This document shows positions 11,134 to 22,473 of a stretch of 33,908 nt of DNA, one piece after another. A program made the translations under genes and the position numbers. Each line of letters starts with the position of its first letter. The stretch's first letter is position 1. This stretch comes from Mesaphorura yosii (Eukaryota > Arthropoda > Collembola > Poduromorpha > Tullbergiidae), in contig WIXG01000598.1 of the NCBI GenBank assembly GCA_009869945.1, forward strand, positions 1 to 33,908, written 5' to 3'. The notes under the pieces are model-generated. The model was not told the DNA's origin, did not search any database, and was given only the letters and a program-made list of their open reading frames with translations.

Positions 11134-14100
11134 GGCCGCAGTGCGTTTCGTATCACACATTGCGTCAGTAGCTTTGCAATTTTTTCACACTACATTGACC
11201 ATTGATCGGGCCATGATTCTCAATTCTCTCACAACTCGAAGGTCTCGAATGGAGAACAAATGAAGAGTGGCGTTGCCTCCGGTGCAATAGTCCATTCGGA
11301 CGAGGGACGATGGAATTGAGTGGACAAAGGATTCGGTTACATAACAATGACCATAATCTGCTGCTCTCTGCTGAAATTGAGTTGTTCAAACAAGATACTC
11401 AATTCTGTTTCATTTCTGGATGATATGCGATGAAGTGCTTTTGCTTTCTCCAAAACTAATAATGTAAATATTCGGTAATGAACTTATGGACAATGCAGAG
11501 AGGTGCAGAGCGCGGGCAGACGAGAGACGGATTAAAGTGGAAATTAATTGAACAAAGAGATGAAATTCAATGCGCGAATGCTTTGATACTTTACCTGCAA
11601 TGCAGAATGCACTCGCACTCGTACTCGTACTCGTAATTTAATGTAATAATGTAAATAACTGCACTGCACTGCATCGAAACTCAATTTGCCCGCACTTGCT
11701 CGCTTCTAGCATGGAGACACGATTCGCTTGATTAAACCCATCATTCTCGTCTTGCAACGCGCCCCGCATGCAGTGCAATGCAAGACTGATTCGATTATCA
11801 AACTCATGAGGACATCAAAGTTGTTTCAACGCAGTAATTAAGTAACGCGAGTTACACACGTGTTTGTCTGCATCAATGCCCATGTTTATGTACGAGTTAG
11901 ATTCCCAATTAGTCCCCAATTAGCAGCAGACATGCGAACGCAAGTTCAGGCAGAGTCGAACGGAGTCAAGTAATTTGATGAGCTAAGTTCGGAAACCTAA
12001 TAATCATGCTTCGGGTCCTTGAGTCCATGTCTTGTGCGGCGCACTCATGGCTTTTAATTAAAGCTAGTTGCTCGAGTTCAGCAGTTCATTTGCATTTGTA
12101 CGAATTCGATGATAAGAAATTTGAGCAATCAACTCGTGAAAGATGAGAGCCTGCTAATTGACTAGTTAACCCTCGTGCACGTAACGCAGTAATAACAAAT
12201 TATCCCGGAACTGCCAAACTGAGAGCACCTTCAAGATCTTCCTCTTTGCTCTTTGCCGTTCTTTATTGCTAGTTGATAGTTGCTTGAATCACGACACCGT
12301 CGAGCTGCGACACGTTCCCAAGAGGAGGACGAGTTGTTGAAATGAAAGTCGCAATTTGTGCCAAATTCATTCAACCGTGCAATACAAATACTGATTTGAC
12401 GTCGAGTGACATTTGTCATTGTCACAATGTCAATCACTCTGTCGCCGATCGGATCGGAATCACATTACGAGAGCATATTGGACTCGAATTGCATTCCACT
12501 TTATCACGTACCCTCTCACTCTGCGGGCCTTGTGAGAGGAATTCAAATGCAACACAGCTGTTGTGTTTCGGATAAAAAGTCTGCTGTTGATTCATCTTTC
12601 TCTGATTTATTCAAGACTCGCAGATCGACTGTTGTGGTGGGGCTTCGGTTATTGAGCATGATAAATGACAATTTCATGAGGGTCTTTGTGCTCGTACCTG
12701 CACACAGTCCGCTCTGCTCTTTGCTGGCGTTTCCGAAAGGATTCAAAGGAGATTCAGATTCCAATAGACTGCAGGATGGATCGCAGATTCGTTTGATTTC
12801 AATTTAATTTGAAGCGGTAAGGCAAACACCGCACCGTGCGATCAATTTCGAACGGGTTTAGAATTTGGCTGGTTAAAATTAAAATTTAAATCCGGAGACT
12901 TAAAATACAGAGCAACAAATGCGGGACGAGTTGATCCGCATTAATTTGTGAAGTGGAACATGAAACACGCCTTGGCAGACACAGATCGAAGTCGACAGAT
13001 GCTTTCCTGACTGCAAGATTGACACTTTGTAACAATTAACACTCGAGTGCGTTTAATTGATGCCGAAATATGGTTTAATATCGCGTCACATCTGCACCTG
13101 CAACGGGAAGCCAAAATTTCGCTTCAGTAGTCAAAAACGATACATTTTAACAGCGATCGACTGGCTGCTCGCTGTGCGGCATTTGTCACTGCTGCGTCCC
13201 TATGCACGGTAATTTGTAGCGAAAACAGCGTTTTAAAGAAATCGCAAAAGGAAGTCCAGAGCGACGAATAAATGTCGGCGACGCACGAGATAAAGTCATT
13301 TCCATGTGCATGCACAATTTCACCAGCATAATCAACTCATTTCACTTGCCAATGCAGCAGACGACTTCTTGCCTGGACCCCCGCGTTTCATTCAGTCTGC
13401 TCTCCGCTTACTCATCAAATGTCAAACGATGATTGAGGCAAAATACGGAATGGGTACGTAATTTTTTATTCGGGTAATGAGCGACGGTCAGTTGATCGGA
13501 CTTTTTTTCCGAACAGCACACATTTTCCTAATAGACAACAATTTCCGTCATCCTTACGATAGAATCGCAGCCAATGGCAATGACAATGATAAGCATTAAC
13601 TTTGACAAATCGTGGTAGGGGCCGAGCAAGTTGGCATTTCGGATTTCGGACGGTAATGAACTATGACCATGTAACAAGCTAATCTGGCTGGCGCGGCTTT
13701 CGAGCTCATTATGGCTGCATAATCTGCTCATTTGGACTAAATCACAAACTTCCTACTCACTTCTGATGTTTCTAAAAGAAAGTGGTGCAGAATGTAAGGA
13801 AATTCGAACGTACAACGATGGATTTATAAAACGGAAGACTTTTCAGAGTCAAGCAGCAGGTGTTCCTCGGCCGTGGATGTCCAACCCACAAAAAATCTGC
13901 AACAAAAATACGAAGAAGAAAGGGTTTATTTATCCAAGGGAAACTGTCCACTGAAGTCGTTTGAAGTCTAAAGACATTTTACGTCTCGCAAGGGAATTCT
14001 GAGCGATTTGTATTAAATGTGCATTAGGCGACAGCATAAAACGAGTAAATACGCAAGGATCATGTAACTGCCCATCCATCAAATGCAGACGCTCCGGCGG

Positions 14101-15294
14101 GCATTCTTGTATCAATAAAATTTGAATTAAATTCGATACGCACGACAGTGCCAGCGCTTGGAGCTTCGAATCCCTTCTCCAACCTGTTTACAATTCTGTG
14201 TCTGGACACGAAGAGTAAAGTGCAATCATTTTTGTGACAAGAATTGTGATTGCGACGCGGTTGTTGAGTAATGCCCAGTCGGGTTTAAGGTTTCGTAATG
14301 CAATTCGAGACCGGGACGCCTGGATGGGATCGAGACTGTGAGAAAAATTTGAATGGCAAAAATACGTGGACTTTGGACCGGTTATACTTTGATTGTGCAA
14401 GTAATTAACAGGTTCAGGCACCATTGAAGACAGGTTGCGATTACGATCACAGTTCTGTCAAATGCATTTTCATTTCCAAAAACTCTTTTCATGAACGGAT
14501 TCACGCAGACACTCCGCTTGCTTAATATCTTTTAATAATAAAACTTGTCACATTGCGTATTCGTTTTTTCAGAGTTGCATTTGTGATCTGTGAATCGAAA
14601 TGGCTCCACTTGTGTGTTTTGTAATGTGGTTTAAACTTTTCACAAATGCATACTTTTACTGGCTAGCTATCTTGATTAAAAGAAAATCGTCATTAAAGGG
14701 ACCCCATGGCTCATGTTAAAATACTGGGACTCTGTTGCTGAGCAGTTCCTTTTAAAGCAGACGAAGGAAATAAACCGTGCATGGTCTGACTCGTACGCAC
14801 AGTCAAATCTGATCCACCACCAACGCAATTTATGCCAGAGTTCCCATTTATGAGAAATAAATAAAGTTGCAATAAAATCCACCCACGCTTGCATGACACT
14901 AAATAATTCAGGTTTCAATTTGCAGTTATTTACAGGGGACTTGACGTTTCGTGTTATTACTCAATCCAAATCGAATGAAATGCGTTCTTTCCGAATTTAT
15001 TTGTCCCACGAGATCGTAGTTTGGCGAATGTCGTCCGTCTCTCCAGTACCTGATTCAATGTCCGACATAAAGCGGGCATTATTCCCAAAGCAATAGCAGC
15101 GCGATGGACATTTAAATTAGCAAAAACAAGAAGGCAGACTGTGTAATAAAAGCACGCGAGAAGATGAGACAATTTGGATTCAGTGACCAGGCCGAAGTCG
15201 CATCCTTGCGCTCGTTAATCGAACTTCGACATCACTGACTTGAATTAATGATTGAGGCTAATGAAACTGAGCAGTGACAAAATGCGGCATTAAG

Positions 15295-15310
15295 TGCCGT
15301 AATTACGGCA
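15295..15310. repeat. 16-bp perfect palindrome around TAATTA
   Basis: TGCCGTAATTACGGCA is its own reverse complement. It is preceded at 15285-15289 by CGGCA, which forms a second inverted pair with the TGCCG arm. The centre is a homeodomain TAATTA core. Confidence 0.5.
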
Positions 15311-16836
15311 ATTGGAAGCGAATAAGTGTGTGTCGTGCGTGGGAAGGAAATGAGTCAGAAATCGGATCTTATCGAATTCCGTTCCTGGATTGTGTTTTAA
15401 TTGAATTATCCCGTAAAGCAGCAATGTGCAGAGATTTGTCAAGTGTCAAAGACGCAGACGCGCGTTTGTGATTAGTCAGTGCGTGCGCAAATGAGTCAAT
15501 GCGTGGCCTCAAGTTCAAATGTGTACCGTTACGAGTTACGAGTTACATTCTACTTGACTCATCCGAAAACGAATGGCAAACAGAAGGAAATTCTTTTCCA
15601 ACAGATCACTTTGCATGCAACAAAGCTGGTGAGTCAAGCACAGCGACGAGCATCGGGACAAAATATATTTAAAAGGTTCATGTTTCAACTGTCAACTAAT
15701 TATACCAGTCTTCGACAACTGAGAACCCGTTCGCCGTCTATTTTTGTGCACGTATTAATAACTGGCACTCATGTTTCAATTCTTCAATGCGACGCTCCAC
15801 ATCGCAGGTTCGGCCAAATAATATTCGTGTTTATGCTCAGGTTTGAAATGGAGGGGACGTGAAAAATTTTATTTTCTACTTGCTGTCATTTGGAAGCTAG
15901 TGTTTTCAGTTTCAATTGTCAAAATTTGAGTCTGCTGTCTTTGTGTTCAAGAGTCTCTGATTTTTTTAAACGAATTTTTGCTCTCACGTGCTTGTTTAAT
16001 TTCTAACGCAAAAATTGTGATCATCTCTGTCGAACATTTGCATGGAACTGGAAATGGAATAATTAAATATGATATCCCTATAGCATCTTAGTGCATGCGC
16101 ATTATTACGGCTTTCTTGTCCAATGTACGTTAATGCTCGTTGGCGAAATCTTGGCGAAATCTGAGTCATGTCGCTCGTTCTTGGATTGATGTGTCAAAGC
16201 TACTACTGTGGAAAAAAAAAGTTGCCGCTCCTTTTCCTCAAAATTGCTTTGCTTTGCGGTTCGGGACGTATCGCTTACAAAGTCGCTAATCGCTTAATTG
16301 TAATTATATGCCGATATCTCACTGCGTTGTTTATTTGCAACCTCTTACAAAAAGAATTAAGAGCATCGCATGTGCGAAATCAATCGTTTGTCTTTACCGC
16401 CGCTTCTTCTGTCTGCTTATATTTCCGCAATCTGTAAACAACTTTTTGCAATGAAGGCTCCAAAACGAGCCGCCATCGCTGTGACAAGAATGTTAATTTG
16501 ATTCTGATAAGCGATCAATTCCCCAACGGAGTGCAATCAGTAATTTCGCTTCCGCGTAGAAACAAAGCGCGCACCGCGTTGCATGGAACGAGAATCGGAC
16601 GTGCTTCTTGTCGGTGGTGCAGTGACGAGCAAACTGCAAAGCTAAGATTTGTAGCAAAGATCATGTCGCTAACTGACGAATCTCATCCACATGCAACAAC
16701 TCCTCTCCTCCTCCTGTTCGCTCCCGAGACAGAAAACAGAGCTCTTCACCGAACGATTGTGGATTGTGTATTATGGTAAATGAAATCGTAAAAAATCAAC
16801 ACCAACTAAGCGTATTAGCGTTCGTAAAAGGGCAGA

Positions 16837-16890
16837 GCAGGTGTTCATCTGGGTTACAAAACCAGTACAAAAAATCAGGAACCCAAAAAT
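16837..16890 (+). repeat. Dispersed repeat element, copy B (partner at 1221-1275)
   Basis: It carries the GCAGGTGTTC core at 16837-16846 and the exact 15-mer AAAAAATCAGGAACC at 16869-16883 in the same order as the partner. It is followed by an A-rich stretch (to about 16903), which could be the tail of a retroposed copy, although the partner lacks a clear A-run. Confidence 0.5.
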
Positions 16891-17439
16891 AGAAAAAAAA
16901 GATTTACTTTGCTCGGTTTTATCTTTACGTGACTTGATGTGATGATGCTGGGCGTAAAAAAAACACTGTCTGTTGAAGTGGATCTCCGATGAGCTTTTGC
17001 TATTTCTGCCTGCTGGAGACCACAATCGTGATGTGAGGAAACCGGTTGCCAGCCCGTTGCATTACAGACGTAATTAGATTGGCAAAATTGAGACCACGTA
17101 AAGGAAAGTGCAGAGTCGGCCAGGTGGCGAGTGCGTCGTGCATTATGCATCCACCGTCTTTCGTCTCAACACAGCAAAAAAGTAGGGACAGTGATTGCGT
17201 TGCGGCTGAGCTCGAGTTCATCCACCTCCGCTGCTGTGATTGTCCGGGACTCATTCGACCGACGACGTCAGCGTGCATGCATGCATCATGCAACCTCCCG
17301 TGCATCTTGGTGCACGATGTGCGATGATCAGATGTTGCTGTCTCTGACGAAGGTGTGCTCTGACGTGCAGCACAGCCACAATTTCCGGGTTCTGTTTACT
17401 ACGAGAAGAGACTAGCCGCAGGGTTGAAAAAATATCCAG

Positions 17440-17830
17440 GCACAACTTGCGAAGAGACTTGCTGAAGCTCGATTGCTCAGCGTACGAAGTGGTCGCAAGC
17501 GTGAGCTGGTCATGCACAACCCTTGCAGCAGCGTGGCCACGCAACGACGCAACTCGCGACGTTCATCGTCAGAAAAGGGTTCGCAGGTAATAAATTTGAC
17601 TGTCGACCCAGTCAAATGCCCTCCGTTCTCTAAAGTTATTTTAAGTGTGAGAATTTTTCCAGTGCGCTTCACTTGCTCAATCCTGCGTCGCCTCGCTGAA
17701 TTGCACAACAGCAGCACTGCCTGCCAGTGACTCGGAGTGCTCTGCATTGATTCCCGGTTCCCGTCCGACTCCGCCGCCCCTTTCATCATCTCTGCACTGC
17801 ACCTTTTCAGATTTCGAGTTCCGGGCTTGA
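17440..17830 (+). CDS. Possible two terminal exons of an unidentified gene
   Basis: I do not recognise this protein. A GC-richer stretch can be read as exon 17440-17586 (49 codons), a 76-bp GT-AG intron at 17587-17662 with a pyrimidine-rich end (TTTTTCCAG), and exon 17663-17830 (55 codons and TGA), all in phase 0. The TGA overlaps an AATAAA at 17830-17835. The first part begins AQLAKRLAEARLLSVRSGRK and continues with an RRNSRRSSS cluster that would suit basophilic kinases. The second part is Ser/Pro/Cys-rich and ends FSDFEFRA. An in-frame TGA lies just upstream, so a real gene would need the acceptor TATCCAG at 17438-17439, which has a weak pyrimidine tract, plus upstream exons I cannot find. 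The opposite strand is also open here (17412-17789), so a chance open frame is quite possible. Confidence 0.22.
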
Positions 17831-17854
17831 ATAAAAAATTGATATCAATTTTTA

Positions 17855-17918
17855 TGATTTCTTTTGTGCTCGAAAAAGTTCATGTGGTTCCATTTTTATA
17901 TTTATGATTTCATATTTT
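17855..17918 (+). repeat. Short dispersed repeat, copy B (partner at 6207-6263)
   Basis: Same block order as the partner: ATTTCTTTTG, GTGGTTCCATTTTTAT, TTCATATTTT. It lies directly after the AATAAA of the candidate coding segment. Confidence 0.45.
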
Positions 17919-20374
17919 GAAGAGCTTAAAACGAATTCGGCTCCGCTGCAAAAGACACCCTGCAGTTTGCATTAAAAATATTTTGTAAGCTCCAATGTCG
18001 ATTTTTCTGCGTTTGTCAAAGTGAATAAACAAGTTCATCGTGCACGATGCATGAGATTATTATGAAAATAGCCGACGGGAACTCGGCGTTTTTAGTGCCT
18101 CAGAAAGCAAATCACATTTTCCTCCTTTCCATTATTCCGATTGTCAGCCCACTCGACTCGGCAGCTCTGCTTTCTCCTGTCACGTACCTTTACGCCCGTA
18201 ATTCGCCGGATTCATGTAATTCGTGCACTTATTGTTCTGTCGGACGACTAGAACAAAGACTGCCGGGTTCGGGCGACACAAAGCTGGTTAATAATTCAGA
18301 GTCCAAATCACAAACCGCGTACGCGGGTTGACGATCAGGTTGCGGGACGCGGCCACTGAGTGCAGGTGTGAATTTGATTACCGCGACGGTGGGGCAGCTA
18401 ATGCTCTGGTTCGTGCACTGCATAATTTATCCCTCGAATCCATACCGAGTTGACATTCCGCACATCATCATTAATGGCAAGATTAATTCACTTTGGCCGC
18501 GCAGTGAATGACGGCCGGGAAAGTTGACAGAGAAAAATCTGATGAGAGGAAAGGCAGCGAGCAAGTGCTTCACGGGTAATTGAATAGAATTTCTGGTTTT
18601 GGATATGAGGATGCCGATTACTTATCCAATTTCTGTTGTCAAATCTGATATTGGAGAGGATATGAAATATAAATGATTGCATTACACAACAGCATTGCAA
18701 ATGATGATGATGTGCCCTTGTTACTCGAGTTACGAATTTCACAAGCCATTTTTATCCGTCAAATATTTTCCTGTTTGTCTTTACGCTGTTCCCCTTCACC
18801 GAGCACATCATTAAACCCGTGTCCCGTGCACTGCAACCAGAAGAGAGATAGTAAATGGAATTTATCAACCGAATCGCTCTCTGGCAATATTCGATCGAGT
18901 GTTTTTGAATAATTTACCATACGTAATAAAAGGCAATCATCTTCAGGGTGTTTCTCTGTCTTTTGTGTCCGCCGGCAGGGAACAACGACGAGATGAGCGA
19001 GGCTGGAGAAAGCGCATCTCTTTCTCTGCTACTTGTTCGACACACGATCATCATGTTTGTAATAGGAAATTAATAACCATCACCAACAGAATGACAACAT
19101 TTATTATTCTTTGTGATGCACCACTCCTTACTGCAGTACACCACAACGGAGCGCGGTGAGCTTCGTGTTCTCGGGTTCGGCCACAGCTTGACATTAAAGC
19201 CTTGTTCAACAGACCGGATTCGATGCAAGTAAGTGATTGACAAAATGCAACCTCAATAATCCTGGTCCGAGTCGCCACAAGTCGTCGACTTGGATCTTCA
19301 GTCGTCAGCCGTGTGCGGCGCACGCTCGCGCTGGCACTGATGCGTTTTTGCCGAGCTCGCCTGTGAATAATTAATTACGGGCGCAGTTGAGAGTCAAGTG
19401 GCAACTTTTAATTAGTCACTCGGAGCCAACATTTTAATAAAATTAGTTGGCGAATGCGCGCATTGTTGGGCGGGTTAAATTCCGAACAAACAGCTCAATC
19501 TAATGAATAATGTGTACATTGGCACTGGCGTGTAATTAATATCAGTCTCCAACTCCCCTTCCTCCTTCTTGAGCAGTAAAAATGCTGCTGCAGATAATCG
19601 ACATTCAATTGTGATGAATGCGAGTGCATTTTGTCAGTGTCACTCGAAACATGTTTCACATTTTTCTACTTTCGTCTTTCTGATTTTAATCAAACTAAAT
19701 GCACTCTTTTGTTTCATGACGAAGCACAAGGGCAAATTGAGCACGCCCGCCAAATCTGCCCGGCTTGTTAATGCAAAATTCAGCGGCCGCGAATTGGCTG
19801 CGTGCGTGGGAGAAATGCGGGCCTCATCAACATGCATCATAATTGAATTATAAATTACCGTGTGTGTGGGATGCAATTTCGAATCCTTTCAGTCATTCGT
19901 CTCTTTCGTGCACAGTTTAAATTCAATTACTTTAAAACCAAATACGCGAACGAAAGAACAAACGGAACAAAAGTTTTATTCGACGACGAACCACTTTTTT
20001 GGGTTTCGTCAATATTGCATCATTTTGTTGCTAATAAAGCCAATTGAAATGCGACGACGGTGAATTCAATTTCGGTAAATGAAACCCCGTACGAGTCTCG
20101 CATCGAGTACCATCTTAACGGATTACATTTACATGTGGCACGGCACGGTGCATGATTAAAGAAAAAAGACGGAGGGTAATTTGAGTGTGCGCTTTTTCCG
20201 AACTTTCTCTTTACTTTTGTGCACGACAAAGGAAAATTCCTTGAAAGCCAACAGAATCAAATCATTTCAGTCGCTTTGTGTTCCGTAGCTCATTTTTTCC
20301 CTTTCATGGCATTAAAAAGTACGCGTATTCAATTAGAAACTCGGATTTGGTTCTGAAGACTTTCTCGGCCATCG
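17919..20374. other. Non-coding stretch before the duplicated element
   Basis: About 2.4 kb with no supportable gene. AT-rich, with ordinary short open frames and scattered TTAATT motifs. Faint similarity to about 28.97-29.13 kb begins near 20.2 kb, suggesting the duplication described next may start earlier than its clear blocks. Confidence 0.35.
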
Positions 20375-21361
20375 CGACAGTTGACAAATATTTGTGCACT
20401 TGGCAATTGGATTAAAATGGGGCATTGATCACTTCCTTCGTCCCCTCCCACGCACTTTGCTCGCACTCTCCTTCTGGCCTCGTCAGTCGTAATTACTTAA
20501 CTCGATGCGTCCATTTGTCATTGCTGAATTGGATATTCGAAATCATTAATTCAACTTTTCCAATCGGACTCTGGCGTTGTCGTTGGTGGGAGTCGTGACA
20601 CTTGTGACGATCGAAATGACACAGCAAATAATTACCATTCGTTCAATCAGGATTAATGCCAAACATAAACAAGATCAGATTTTCCGGAATTAGAGCATGA
20701 AAAGGCAGGGAGCCGCTTAATCAGCTGGCAACTGTTCAAAGAACGTGAGCGTGAGTAGAATGAAGTTCTGGGACGCAGACGTTAATTAAATGTGAAAAGT
20801 TTCCACCGCCACAGAAATTCGAGCTCCGACTTTGAATAATGAAAAAGTTTGCGTATTTACTTTGCACGAAGGAAAAGTTTCCCGTTACAAAGTTGGAATT
20901 CCACAAATTGTTGCTGTTGACCACAATCTAGAAGATTACGGCTGCGGAGCCCAATCTTATCACTCGTCCACGGCGCTACGCCAGCGACGAAGGAGAGCGA
21001 GACGATTGAGTTTAACAAAGTGGAAAGAAAAATACGACGTGTTTGGAGATCATCAACAAATGTCATCTGCGCGTCTCTTAACAAGCCACGCATTTGTCTT
21101 CACCGCGTATTTTCGGGAGCGTGCCTCAGTTTGCAGGCGATTTGGAATGCACGTGGGACTCGAAAGTAAATTTCACTCAATTTGTTGCGAGATTGCGAGG
21201 CGAAGGGTAAAAATGCTGGCTTACCCCTTCCGATATTAAAATACTGACAAAGTGCACCAAATGGACTGACTGGACGATTGAGTTTTCATCTCAATCTCCC
21301 GCTTCCATCTTGGAAACTATCTGCGTTTGACTTTAGATATCGGACATTGACAGATCATTTC
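20375..21361 (+). repeat. Duplicated non-coding element, copy A (partner at 29133-29730)
   Basis: Four blocks occur in the same order and orientation in both copies. Block 1 is ACAAATATTTGTGCACT and flanks (20375-20420 with 29133-29178). Block 2 is GACTCG then AAAGTAAA then TTCACTCAATTTG (21146-21186 with 29451-29491). Block 3 is an exact 19-mer CCTTCCGATATTAAAATAC (21226-21244 with 29586-29604). Block 4 is TCGGACATTGACA then ATCATTT (21340-21361 with 29709-29730). This copy is about 390 bp longer, mostly between blocks 1 and 2. No reading frame is conserved across the blocks, so an old segmental duplication of a non-coding transcript or enhancer is more likely than a gene. Confidence 0.6.
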
Positions 21362-22432
21362 GGTTCGCGGTTGGAGCACCGAAGCTCCTCTCTGCCTGGT
21401 GATTCCCCTTCACAATTATTTTATTCCGTTGATTAGAGTGTGGAGTCGAGAGAGATGTCTTGGCCGGCCGCGCTGCAGCTTCCTGTCCACCGCGTGCCTA
21501 ATGTTCTGCGACCGAGCAACCTTGCTCGTGACAGGTCACCGCAGCGCAAATAAGAATCCGAGACCAACGGCGGATAAATTTATTGTTTGTTATTGCAAGA
21601 GACGACGGAAACGTGATCCGTTCATTTGGATTGCGCCTCGTGCAGGTTGTTTTTGAAATATAATCCTCGGACTTCGGTGCTAAAAGGGTTAAATCTCTCG
21701 GGCGCCCGTCCTCAACGCTTTGCTTCGCTTAATATTCATTTCAGCCATCTTGAAGCCAGAGATTACAATATTATTCACACGCTCAGGTTCCGAGAACGGT
21801 GGTCAGTATTTATTTGTCAGGCTGCCTTTCGAAAACAACATGCGAGACACGTGCCCACAAATCTCCGGCTTCGTATTTGAGCTCAGTGTTGGTCGTATTT
21901 GGTATCGCATTTGTTTATCCGTGTTTCCATGCATAATATTTGCCAAACCTGTACAGCGTGCACACGTCCGGCGTTTACACAGCGTGCTGTACTCATCGTT
22001 CGTTAATCGCCAAGCGTAGCTCAAAGGCTTCACTCGATTGAGTTGTAATTGTAAGTGATCGAAGAGCATCCAGCACAAACGAACGACTGCCACCCAGAAA
22101 GCCCAGAATCTCTGAAATTCATTTAAAACTCAAAGCATTTCGAAAAGGAGAAAGCGGTTATCAGAAAAGTTAATCATTGCAATTTTAATTGCCTTTCGGA
22201 AGCGGCATTCTGCACAGATGAAGACGAAGACGAGTAATTAACGTAAATGGAGATAATCGCTCATTCACGCGAGCCCCCTTTGGAAAAATGAATTAATTGC
22301 CTTGAAATGACACGAAGCGTGAATCGAGAAAAACTCGAAATGATTTATAAAGCCAAAGTCAAAGGCGGAATGCGCCGGTGATTTGCTCGCGGAACAAAAG
22401 CGAAAGGGTTGCAGTTCAGTAGCTGAGTTGTA

Positions 22433-22473
22433 GTTTAATTACGTCGTAAACTCAATTTGAGAAACTCATAAAA
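22433..22473 (-). repeat. 41-bp conserved element, copy B (inverted partner at 9903-9943)
   Basis: Read on the minus strand this block matches 9903-9943 at 38 of 41 positions without gaps. It contains TTTACGAC and TAATTA cores. The immediate flanks are not similar. Confidence 0.6.

Larger units (their letters stand above)
9944..17439. other. Long non-coding stretch
   Basis: About 7.5 kb with no supportable gene. It holds short simple-sequence runs (ACTCGT units near 11610-11634, CACTG units near 11658-11672), the hairpin at 11107, a 16-bp palindrome at 15295-15310, three GCAGGTGTTC sites (10723, 13856, 16837) and repeat copy B at 16837-16890. Open frames of 60-130 codons are present on both strands but lack start context, splice logic or recognisable domains. 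Confidence 0.4.

Noticed and set aside
14163..14180. Possible tRNA B box (GCTTCGAATCCC)
   Set aside because: The upstream sequence lacks an A box and acceptor-stem pairing.
16168..16437. Hydrophobic 89-codon open frame resembling a membrane protein
   Set aside because: The sequence is AT-rich, the frame has no Kozak-like start, no exon neighbours and no recognisable family.
17412..17789. 125-codon open frame on the minus strand
   Set aside because: It overlaps the plus-strand two-exon candidate, has no recognisable domain or splice logic, and lies in a GC-richer stretch where stop codons are rarer.
20832..21239. 135-codon open frame inside duplicated element copy A
   Set aside because: The corresponding region is mostly missing from copy B and no conserved frame is retained, so it is unlikely to be coding.
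22013..22070. tRNA-like A box (TAGCTCAAAGGC)
   Set aside because: No B box or TTC arm follows at the required distance.
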